From NCBI GenBank assembly GCA_036345935.2, contig JADWOT020000006.1:11878519-11942518 (forward strand): a DNA stretch of 64,000 bases, written 5' to 3'. A program made the position numbers and the translations under genes. The notes beneath the pieces are model-generated. The model made no database searches. It was not told the origin of the DNA and worked only from the letters and a program-made list of their open reading frames with translations. Positions 25,536 through 34,642 of the stretch are shown piece by piece (the first letter of the stretch is position 1; each line of letters starts with the position of its first letter). The stretch comes from Taenia hydatigena. Its lineage: Eukaryota; Platyhelminthes; Cestoda; Cyclophyllidea; Taeniidae.

Positions 25536-26905
25536 TTACCTCTGCCTCCGACAACCTTCCGAGCGTACTGGAATTGAGCGCATACTTTTTCGCCTCTTAG
25601 TATTCCCACTTAAGTGATTCGTTTCTTCCCAGTCACGATATCCAAACGGGCAATCATAGTCCAAGTAATTCTCCAGACCTGACGGGCGTGACGACTCATC
25701 ATATCCGTCACATTCAACTTCTGACGAGTCACAAATACTTCGGCGTTTCCGTTGCATTCTGCGAATATCCGCCAGACCCATCGATAATCCGAATCGTCCT
25801 AAGAACAGACCATTTAGCCGTTCGCAATGAATACCTACTTTTCACACAAACTTGTACGATTTGACGTGGAATTTTCAAGTTTAGTAGGGTGGACACATAT
25901 TCAAACCGACGATCGTAATCACCCACAGTAGTAGTCCAATGACCTAGTAGGTCGCCGATAGTCTCATGGTTATGCACGACATTAAAATGCCACAATGTGA
26001 ACCCCTTCCCATCGTACCGGAAGCCGATTCGACAAGGACAATTCGTTCGAACAGACCTGGCCTTTGGGAAATTAGGAATGTGAAAGAGCAAACTTTGCAA
26101 GTAATACTATCGGAGCCTGCACGAACACAGACAAACACAATAGTTTTGAAGAGGATCCTCATCCAAGTTGTGTCGGATAGTGGAAATCTTAGCCCATGGG
26201 AATAAACAAACTCTGAGCCTGTGACCTTAAAAGACACATAAAAGTGGGGAAACTTACCTCGCTAAACCTCTTGATGCTACTACAAAGTTCGTCAAAAGAA
26301 AGCATTTGTGCATTGCTAAAAATCAACAGATTATTTTCGCCAACAGATGATCCAATGGATTCTAATTCAGTCAAGAAGGGATTAAAATGATACCTGTTTT
26401 AAAGGTGCTCTGTGCCGAGTGGCAATGCGTACTCAATTCGTCACGAAGGGAGTTTTCAAAGCGACCAAGGAGGAAATTCTCGGTTCGCGCTCTTCGCTTG
26501 CATAGCATTTTCATTTCTCTTCCACATACGTGATTATGCTTCATATTGAAAGCCAAAATTTTCATCACATCCTTGCTACTGACAAATGTTATACTCGCTC
26601 GGCAGCCTACAGTAAATTTTGAAAAGCGAGGAAAACCTGTTTTCGCCGTTTTCTTATAGCGACTCTCGTAGAGAACGCAAACGAGAAGGAGACGCTTATA
26701 TACCAATTTTGAACTATTTGGATCGTCCTCCTTGAATTTCTGACTATTTCCAGTCACGAAGGATAGACCAGTTGCCTGTCGGAGGGATGAGCAACGCAAA
26801 TACTAGAACCTTTTCGAAACTATGCAAAGCTTTCATTGCATCCGAATAAGACTCAAACTCTCTTTGGGAGAAGTATCTCGAGAACTCGTCGGATAAATCA
26901 GCCAT
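25536..26905 (-). CDS. Protein with two tandem FAR1/ZSWIM3-like DNA-binding domains
   Basis: Six exons in one phase-consistent chain: 26905-26810, 26775-26394, 26361-26258, 26225-26094, 26061-25839 and 25798-25536, about 399 residues. Each half repeats one layout: a short helix (SYSDAMKALHSFEK; LSFDELCSSIKRFSE), a TG..FV strand after a micro-intron, a hydrophobic VCV strand, a Cys-containing loop (FTVGCRASITF; TNCPCRIGFRYDGKGF) and a terminal HNH (MKHNHVC; VVHNHE). This resembles the FAR1-type zinc module at the N-terminus of MULE transposases and of ZSWIM3-like proteins. A helix resembling their ADIRRM segment follows near residue 318. No transposase or SWIM domain is visible, so it is either a domesticated DNA-binding remnant or incomplete: a GT donor at 25539 could continue it downstream. 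Start chosen at the first Met giving the domain; an upstream in-frame start exists at 27010. Confidence 0.6.
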
Positions 26906-27496
26906 TACAGAGTCTAAAACTATGAGGTCATTGCTGATGGTGAATATAGTGTTTGTATTTTTGAATATTAGAAGCCTTCTCAATCGAAAAGAAGACCACT
27001 GCCAGGTCACTTGTTGTATAAATGAGACTTAGATCGACAAAGATTTTCATTGGAGCTTAAAGTGATAAACTCATCAACAGATTTGAAGGGAAATGACTCA
27101 GGGTGCTGATTTCCTCCAAATAAATGTAACTGTCTTATTTATATGCTCAGAGATCCTTGTTGACAATTTTTTAGCCAGTTATTCTTGCATTCCTAAACTT
27201 CTGATTATAACTTTTGCAGATTTGGCATCCTTATCCTTGAGGTGGAACATTTACTAGTTATCAGTAATTTAGATACACAAAGTATAACTTCCGTATAAAT
27301 CAAGCACATGATGGAGCAATGTTCCAATTCTTCTACGTATAATCGATTATGTTTCCTACCTTTTGGAAATCTGATTAAAGTGCTTGATTTATTCATATGA
27401 GCTTCTCTTAAGCCCAGAACTATTTTCGTTGCCTTATCGGTCACGTATGACATCACTGGTACTAGATCCCTTGCACATATCTACAACGGTTTCCGG
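26906..27496. other. Spacer upstream of the FAR1-like gene
   Basis: AT-rich, with no domain and no promoter element that I can name. The minus-strand frame of the FAR1-like gene stays open up to 27010. Confidence 0.4.
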
Positions 27497-27501
27497 CGCT
27501 C

Positions 27502-28401
27502 TGTAGTACTTTGTTTGTTTGGACTACCGGTTTCGGTCAGGGTCACAGAGGTGGCCGTATCGTCCTAGCTGCGTAGGCTGGTCTCGGGCCAATGTCAGCG
27601 GCTTATTTCTCTCTGTCCGTTGAATATATATATTCTACTCTAGCATTCTGCCTCCTTTTACCTTCGAGGGAACCTCGGCACGCTACATTGGTGGTAGCGG
27701 AAAGCGAACCCGACTCTATAGGGTTTCTATTCCGATCTCTACCGCCTGTGGAATGTTGCAGCGGTGCGAAAGAAATGCATGTGCTACAGATAGGCCAAGA
27801 ACGACGGCGCCTCCGGCATCTATCCCATCTGCGTGTTCTTTGAGAAAGCTACTAACAACTGAAGCGACACTAGCCATGAATCACCTGGAAAGTTTCCTTC
27901 CGAAGATTACCCCTAATATACTTGCTTAAGGAGATCGGCGTGCTAACGCCCTCCTACGGACATACTGATGGTTGGCAGAACCACTTATTCTGAACTTTGC
28001 TCCCAAGCCAAACGAAACTCGAAGTGCGATGCACTGCCAAGAGGGATCACTGACGTTGGTGTCAAGCATCGCCTCAATCGCGTCGAATGTCGGCGACTGG
28101 CATGGTTAGCTCGATGGTACTTCTTGCAGCATTGACTACGTTGTGATGGCTGACGCGGGAGATCTACCAAGAGGCACGTCGGGGACGACGCTCGAAAGAG
28201 GAGAGGGGCAATGTAGTACTTTGTTTGTTAGAACTGCTGGTTTTGGTCAGGGTCACAGAGGTGACCGTATTGCCCTAGCTGCGTAGGCTGGCCGCTGGAC
28301 CATGTCAGCGGCTTATTTTCCTCTGTCTGTTAAATATATATATATATTCTACTCTAGCATTCTGCCTTCTCTTGCCTTCGAGGGAGCCTCGGGACGCTAC
28401 A
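27502..28401 (+). mobile_element. Complete TRIM-like LTR element, family A
   Basis: Two direct LTRs of 186 bp (27502-27687) and 190 bp (28212-28401), each beginning TGTAGTACTTTG and ending CTACA, flank a 524-bp interior. Just inside the left LTR is TGGTGGTAGCG (from 27689), a plausible tRNA primer-binding site. Just before the right LTR lies a polypurine tract, AAAGAGGAGAGGGG (28195-28208). The flanks CGCTC (27497-27501) and CACTC (28402-28406) match in 4 of 5 positions, as expected for an aged 5-bp target duplication. The interior has no gag or pol, so it is a terminal-repeat retrotransposon in miniature, or a large internal deletion of a full element, and would need proteins supplied in trans. 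Confidence 0.85.
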
Positions 28402-28859
28402 CACTCGACTCCAGAGCATTTTGTAGTCTATGGACTTCCTTTCTTTAAACAGGTTTTCTAAATTTTGGAGAACTTCGCATGCAATTTTCATGATTTCGCA
28501 CACATTTGACTGCCACAGAGAGGTTCTCAGTGCGTAGGTTAGTATAAATGTGCTTAAAACTACAGTAAATAATTTCGATACTACTTTTTTTGCTATGAGT
28601 TAATTAAAAATAAAACTTTGTTGAAATTTGCACAGTGCAGAAAATTCAAGTTTCCTCTAATATAAAGGAAAAGCTCGACATACAGCTCAGCACAACTTAT
28701 GAAGTCGGTAAGGCTTTGGAACAGTAGCACACACGTTTCTGCCAATGCAAAACGCTGATGATATCCAAACCTAGTTTAAATTGAGTTCAGATCTAACGCA
28801 GCAGCTTTTACCGAGATTCGCAGCATCGTATAAGGAGGGACTATCAATGTATCAATCAA
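28402..28859. other. Spacer, nothing recognised
   Basis: AT-rich sequence between the TRIM element and the second R3 repeat. No gene or repeat evident. Confidence 0.45.
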
Positions 28860-29335
28860 CCATGCGTCACGTTTATAAAGAAATGCAATTCACTCGATAA
28901 CAAATCTCAATAACGTTTAATATGACTAATGAAACGGTTTATATGTCTCAACATCCACTCAAGGGGGGATGGGGGATCGTGGAGGATAAGCAAGCGGGTC
29001 CCGCCTTCATGCATTGGCAGATAGCGATGAGCTTCGAAGACTAGAAATCCACCCATCGCTTCCTTCACCCTATAAGATTGCCTCTTTAGGCTAGGAGTGC
29101 TTGTTGGCTGAATTACCATCCGAATCGGCCTTCCTGTTCCAGCATTGAGAGAACCAACATTTCATTGATTATGTCCCAGCGATCCACTTGCCGTCCATAT
29201 CACAATTCCACGACTCCACGTCATTCCCAGAAGCCACTGCTCTCTGGGTGTGATAGACTGCGAATCTACTGCCGAAGGTTAAGCCATTGCGGCTTGGGTT
29301 TACCCGCTCGATGCACTACAACTTGAATGTGCGGA
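28860..29335. repeat. Dispersed repeat R3, copy 2
   Basis: The same unit as at 23001-23430, in the same orientation and about 5.9 kb away. The core is nearly identical; the first part carries a short insertion relative to copy 1 (around 28915-28950). The two copies do not share flanking sequence beyond the unit, so this looks dispersed and not like a segmental duplication. Confidence 0.75.
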
Positions 29336-29344
29336 AAATAAATA

Positions 29345-29660
29345 TCGCCCTTAAAGAAAACTCTTAGCAGAGAAGCAGTTCACCCGGAGTGCATGTGTCC
29401 TGTTGGTTGCGTGATGTGATGTGTTTCGTAAACAGTTTATTTACAGGTCTGGATGTCTGGACCTGGATCATGGCTGTGCTTAAACTGTCTACTCGTGTGT
29501 GAGTCACCCACCGTCTCGAGCGCCTCCGCTGGGTGCCGAGACTGACGCCACGTCCAAATCGGACGCTTGATCCTGTTGCCCTGCCCACGCAATCGATTCG
29601 TCCGCCTGCCGCCAGGCTTGCCAAGCTCTAAGGCATTTAGGATTGATTGTCGGTGCGTTA
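29345..29660 (-). repeat. GC-rich block, possible solo LTR or retroposon
   Basis: The block is markedly more GC-rich than its neighbours. On the minus strand it begins near a TGTAACGCACCG motif, contains an AATAAA (29436-29441 on the plus strand reads TTTATT) and carries an 86-codon arginine-rich frame without a known domain. The composition and the polyadenylation signal suggest an LTR-like repeat, but no second copy is present here and no target duplication is certain. Confidence 0.2.
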
Positions 29661-30433
29661 CAACTTGTCATATTGCCAGTATCACTTATTTTACGAGCAA
29701 GCTTGTGTGAATACCTTCTTTTGAAGGTGAACAGAAGATAGACTCCCTTTAATAATCTAAGAATTTTTACAAATATTGCTTTATTTTAAATTTGGAAGCA
29801 GTTATTTGCCCATTCAATTTAAAACAAGCCTTTATACATGAGTAAGTCATTTCTTTCGGTCAAGTGAAAAAGCGAGACGGTTTTTGTGCTAATCGAAAGA
29901 CCGAATTTTCCACAGCTGGAAAAAACGCTACCCAAAATTAATGGCTGAGTTTGTTTGGCTCAATGTTCAAAATCTTAGGCCAAATTCCGTCGCCACATTA
30001 AATAACTTTATTTGCAGTGATAAGCAGATTGGGCAGAATGCACATCACGACAAACAGCAGTAGGGATATTTGATGGTACACGCATGCGCCACACCCTTTT
30101 TAAGGTTCAAACGCTCCATTGGTTAGGAAAGGCACACAGAACTCTCATTTTGGTGTTATATTAGTAGAAGTCCACCTCGCTTCTTGTGTGAATGCACTAA
30201 TTGAAGCTAACATGGTGGGACTGTACTAGGCTGTAGAGCGTACCAGCATGTGAATCCGAGTAAACAGCTATGACTATTCATTCAAAAACCATTAAACACC
30301 ATCGAGTGTCATATTCCTACACCAGCAGTCCTTATGATGAAACCTGTTAAGTTGGTGTAATTCCAAGCAATCATGAATCGCTTCGAGATTCGACTCCCTG
30401 ATAAGCTACGAATGTGCAATCTTTGATTTACGA
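29661..30433. other. Spacer, nothing recognised
   Basis: No gene, RNA or repeat could be supported here. Confidence 0.4.
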
Positions 30434-30605
30434 TGTAATGCGTTTTGTTGTCTGGTTGATTTTTGGTTTTGGTTACGGTCATTTGGCTAGCCAAATTGCC
30501 CTCATCGCGTGGGCTGGCCTCTGAACCGTGCCAGTAACCCAATTTCCTCCTGTTGCTCGATTGGTAAGCCTTCTTTTGTCCTCAGAGAAACCTCGAGGTC
30601 CTACA
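30434..30605 (+). repeat. Old solo LTR of family A
   Basis: A diverged relative of the LTR at 27502: it begins TGTAATGCGTTTTG, shares the GTGGGCTGGCCTCTG segment and the ending GAGAAACCTCGAGGTCCTACA. No target duplication is left. It is older than the other copies, judging by its many substitutions and the loss of the central AT run. Confidence 0.6.
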
Positions 30606-31347
30606 GACAAGGTCAAAATTTGGGACTAATCGCCTCTTTACATACATTCCCCTGCAAGATTGTACTAGTCATCATTTCCAAGTTCCCAAAACTACTGTCC
30701 ATTATTTGCTCAGACAACTGCTTCGTTAAATATGGGGTAGTCTCTCATTTTTTTTCCTGATGATACACAGCAAATTCCAATGAATGTTCCCGCCCTAAAT
30801 ATACGACCATCCAAATGCACCGCAAGGACGGAAGTAGAGTTCGTAAGGAACGATTCGCCAAATGATTGGCCCGCGCAGTTGGAGGCACAGTTAAAGACAT
30901 TACAGTGTATGTATAGAATTAGAGGTAGCCCGTCGCGTTTGAATCACTTAAATGAGAAAATTAGGACTAACAGGGATCACTTGGAGCATTAAATCAGAAA
31001 GCACAGGGATCGTGTGGCATTAAAATGCTTATAGACTCTTCGATGCGATCGCAGGTAATGTATTTACCTATTTAAGAAAATGATAAGGCAGCTTGCTTAA
31101 TTGTTGTGTTGACTGCTAGGCCATCTGCCACCTTGGAGTATTCCTTACCTGGCGGCATGATCTCCGCGCTATGACAGTAGCCCATAAGCACTTCTATACA
31201 TTTCAAATGTATCTTCTGTCTACCAACTTCATAAAAGACTCGAAGAGGGCAGCGGACTAGGTATTCTAGCTAATGTTCTCGTGTTTAACACGAGAACAGC
31301 AGTCTAAGCACACAGCATAAATTATTCCAAAAATTTTAGGAAACCAT
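30606..31347. other. Spacer between family-A and family-B LTRs
   Basis: A 70-codon plus-strand frame at 30780-30992 has an ATG but no recognised motif. Nothing else can be supported. Confidence 0.35.
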
Positions 31348-31575
31348 TGTAACACTTGTGTTCTTTAAATGTGCATTGTAGGCCAGAGGTGGGACTACAA
31401 TTTGAACCTGGTTACGAAGCGGTGTGGTGACTGCCAGGAGCGCGACTTATCCTTGTCCTGAAATCTCCTACAAGATCCCTCTGTACCCTCTATCTTACTC
31501 GTAGTAAAGATGTCGAAGCGTGTTCAGACTTCCAATAGCAAGATCGGTAAGAGGGAAGAAGAGGAATCCTCCATA
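31348..31575 (+). repeat. Solo LTR of family B, sense orientation
   Basis: The unit is 228 bp, starting TGTAACACTT and containing the family-B landmarks TTGTAGGCCAGAGG and, near its end, an ATG-initiated frame (MSKRVQTS, from 31510). Flanks ACCAT (31343-31347) and ACTAT (31576-31580) agree in 4 of 5 positions, consistent with integrase-made 5-bp duplication. The middle is diverged from the other two family-B copies. Confidence 0.6.
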
Positions 31576-31580
31576 ACTAT

Positions 31581-32009
31581 CTTAACGCTTTGTTTGCTTG
31601 GACTGCCGCTTTCGACCAGGGTCACAGAGGTGGCTGTGGAGGGTTCCTCCTCTCCCTTCTGGTCACCCTTGTTAGTAGAAGTCTGCGTATGTTTTGGTAT
31701 CTTTAATATATAGGGTGATAATTACACAGCTAGGCGAGATGTGGGGGTTCAGGCCAAGGAAGTGTCACGCTCCAGCGAGTCTCCACGCTGCTCCGTCACG
31801 TGGTTCCCATTTGTTTTCCCGCCTCTGGCCTACAAAGCACATTTGAAGAATATAAGTACTACGGTGGCTATATTGCCCTAGCCGCGTGGGCTGACCCCTG
31901 AGCCATGCCGGCAGCTCCATCCTCCCTGTCGATTTAATATATATATACATATATATTCTACCCCGGTATTAAGCATTGTTTGCCCTCAAGGGGGTCTCGA
32001 GAGGCTACA
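31581..32009 (+). repeat. Solo LTR of family A interrupted by a family-B LTR
   Basis: The family-A sequence begins near 31581 (CTTTGTTTGCTTGG), breaks off at GTGGC (31630-31634) and resumes with a second GTGGC at 31864-31868, running on through the AT core to end GAGGCTACA at 32009. Outer flanks ACTAT (31576-31580) and GCTAT (32010-32014) differ at one position. The interrupter is listed separately. Confidence 0.75.
31635..31863 (-). repeat. Family-B solo LTR nested in a family-A LTR
   Basis: A 229-bp unit in antisense orientation, flanked by a perfect 5-bp target duplication GTGGC. Read on the minus strand it starts GTAGTACTTATATTC and ends CCCTCCACA. It shares GGCCAGAGGCGGGAAA, CACGTGACGGAGCAGCGTGG and the QTS.NKG...EEEPS frame with the copy at 52249, although the ATG has become ATA. 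Confidence 0.8.
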
Positions 32010-33153
32010 GCTATGGCTTTTTGAAAACGATTGACGAATAATACAACTAAACCTTAAAAATAAAGCAAACGTGTTCATAAATTTGGTAATCAACAGCCAA
32101 GACGACAGTAAGATGTGTTTAAAGCAACTCAGAAATTATCGCCATCTGAATACAGCAATTAATTGCGGACATGTTTTTACATTAAGGATATCTCCTTTTC
32201 TTAAAGAGCGTATAAATCCGGGCAAGTAAAAAGAAGTTGTAACTTAAACATGCAACTCCTTAGTCACATTTTGTTAGGACTGTTAACGCAAGAATAAATA
32301 CTTTATTTTAACAATGAATTTGAAAGTCCATTATATGTGAACGAATAGCGATAAGCAGACATTTTTTAAAAAAACGAGGCTACAGTGCCTTCACGCTTCC
32401 ACGATGCTTGTCACCCAACATTTGCAAAATTGAAAATTTCAGAACTCTTTTAAGCATTCATTGGCCTTATTAAATTTTTTATTTATGTTAACTAAGATAT
32501 TTAAACTAATGACAGTGTCCGTGTTTAACTAGCTGAAGTGGAGGAGGCGCGCCCTTCCTTTTTCTTTGCTTCTGGCTTTTTGAATTGTTGTGGATATTCT
32601 CCTCGGTAATGTTCTCATGCGTTGAAATTTCCTTTAATCCTGCTTTATTAACCAAACTTTCTTCGCCATAATTGCTCATTTTTTAGTGTTTTTGATTGGT
32701 ATGCACCACATGCTGTGTGAGTGGTTGTGGAAAATTAGTCTCATATTTCTTAGCCTAATTCAACTGCAGTTGTAGTCGGATGTGTGCTCTTGGGGCGTCT
32801 TTGCTTGAAAAGCCATATTTTTTCTGATATGATATGTGGTCACCCAGAATATTTAGTGGTATATGATTGCCGCGTATGGCGCAACTTACTGCAGTTTTTC
32901 GAGCTAGCCGAGTTCGAGTTTACTTCTCGGGCTTGTATAGACGTTTGCCGCTGCGTAAAGGAATGCCCTCACCACATTTTCTAACGTCTACGAGGCACCC
33001 AGCCTTGATGCTTACTTTGAGCGTTATATTCTGATATCTGGCCTTTCTACACAACGTAGAATGCTACAGTATACTAGGGTATTATGCAGTGACTAAGGAT
33101 CGTTATCTCTGTGATCTCAGCGCGCAATTATTTCCCTTCAAGATCCGCTTCGA
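32010..33153. other. Spacer and probable promoter region of the E2 gene
   Basis: AT-rich, with no coding exon recognised. A CTGTGATCTCAG near 33108-33120 could be a 3' splice site for a leader exon of the downstream ubiquitin-conjugating enzyme, but this is unproven. Confidence 0.4.
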
Positions 33154-33615
33154 ATGTCGACGCCTGCACAACGGCGACTGTTACGGGATCTGAAACGCTT
33201 GCAGAATGATCCACCACCGGGTATTTGTGGATCACCGACTGATAACGTAATGGTCTGGAATGCGGTTATCTTTGGACCAGAAGAAACTGCCTTTGAAGAT
33301 GGGACCTTCAAACTCAAGCTGGAGTTTACCGAAGAATATCCTAACAAGGCGCCTCGCGTTGTCTTCCTTTCGAAAATGTTCCATCCTAATGTCTATGCGG
33401 ATGGGAGCATTTGCTTGGATATTCTCTCCAACGCTTGGAGTCCTACATATGACGTTCTTGCCATCCTGACTTCGATTCAGTCTCTGCTTGATGAACCGAA
33501 TCCCAATTCCCCAGCTAACAGTGTTGCCGCTCAGCTATACGTTGAAAATCGGCGGGAGTACGAAAAGCGTGTGCGCGCATGTGTGGAGGATAGTTGGGAT
33601 GATACGGACACCTAG
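33154..33615 (+). CDS. UBE2A: Ubiquitin-conjugating enzyme E2, RAD6/UBE2A type
   Basis: The 153-residue product accepts ubiquitin from E1 on a cysteine and passes it to substrates, in RAD6 biology chiefly PCNA and histone H2B through RAD18- or BRE1-type E3 ligases. The whole UBC fold is present: [17 protein letters not shown] helix, [22 protein letters not shown], the HPN motif ([18 protein letters not shown]) with the catalytic Cys at residue 87, and [20 protein letters not shown] and [10 protein letters not shown]. It is one residue shorter in the loop near residue 31 than the vertebrate protein (Cys88) and ends in an acidic DDTDT. The gene has no intron. Intronless structure raises the possibility of an old retrocopy, but the frame is intact and conserved. 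LIPT1 follows on the same strand about 1 kb on. Confidence 0.97.
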   Translation: MSTPAQRRLLRDLKRLQNDPPPGICGSPTDNVMVWNAVIFGPEETAFEDGTFKLKLEFTEEYPNKAPRVVFLSKMFHPNVYADGSICLDILSNAWSPTYDVLAILTSIQSLLDEPNPNSPANSVAAQLYVENRREYEKRVRACVEDSWDDTDT

Positions 33616-34630
33616 AATGCAGCTTTCTTCTTTGACAGTTTCTTAATCCCCTGTAAATATCCCTAATCTGACGCGCCTCATTTTCTTTTTGCCTACGAAG
33701 GGGGGATAACCACCCCAACATTCTGTTCCTTTTTGTTCTTTCACGAATCCAAATTCTGTAACTGCTCATTTATTTTCAAGAAGCACAGAAAAGAACGCAA
33801 GCCCCTTCTTTGTGATTGGGACTTTAAAGCGCATTGCTCTTTTGGGATCATCTTTGTGCAGTCTTCGCTAAATAGAGTCATCTTATTCAAACTCTTTCTG
33901 TTTTAATGTGCGTACTTGTAGGTATCTCTAGAATTGGTGTGTGCTGGATTGCATAGATGGTGTTTTGGTTTTCTAGGGCTTCGGTTCGCTGTCACCTGCT
34001 TAGGTTTATAGCTCCCGAAGTTACATTTGTGGTCGGTTGGTTCTTCATGCGTTTGTGTAGTGCATTGCAGACAGTTATGCTGATCTCTAATTGACATGGT
34101 TTAGCTCCGTAAAGTGTCAGTCTCATAGATCTCAAGATCAAATTGTTACTAAGTCGAATGTTGGGAATTCTCTAATGACGCTCAACTCATCAAAACGGGG
34201 TACTTGTGCTTCGTGAGTGTCGTTCTTCCATTGGTTAGTGGAGTGAAATAGAACCTTGGCTACAGAGCCAGTTCTTTTGCGGTCGCCTGTCACTTCTATC
34301 AATTGAACTTTACTTTCGTCAAGTTAGTAATTAATGCTAGTTATGGTCTAATTACCCTACGTCGGTGGAGTTTCATAATTACCGCGTTGGAACGACTGAC
34401 ACTATGGATGTTTTTAGAAGGAGAAAAGGGTAGTGAAATGCCAATGGCACGCTCGTTACCATTTTGTAACGTATAATGTGAGCTGAGGTTCCCATGTACC
34501 AAACCCGCGCGTCTGCCTTGAGACGTTTTTGTGCAGCTGTCGAGCCGGCCTATGGGCTTTTCCCATTTATCGGTGTAGGTCATTTTTGTGTTCTATCAAA
34601 TCGTATTCACGCATATTCTCAGTTTTGTGC
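33616..34630. other. E2 gene 3' region and spacer before LIPT1
   Basis: Probably the 3' untranslated region of the E2 gene followed by the LIPT1 upstream region. No canonical AATAAA was found soon after the stop and no other gene is recognised. Confidence 0.4.
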
Positions 34631-34642
34631 ATTTATCTTTAG
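34628..34642 (+). promoter_or_regulatory. 3' splice acceptor directly abutting the LIPT1 start codon
   Basis: The sequence TGCATTTATCTTTAG ends exactly where the ATG at 34643 begins. This is a good acceptor (pyrimidine-rich, TTTAG). It implies either a 5' leader exon or spliced-leader trans-splicing onto this site, a process known in flatworms. No partner exon or spliced-leader gene is visible here. Confidence 0.45.

Noticed and set aside
26315..26352. A TTTTTAG acceptor inside FAR1-like exon 3
   Set aside because: Its phase does not fit the preceding exon; the acceptor at 26362-26363 yields the open domain frame and a 32-nt intron.
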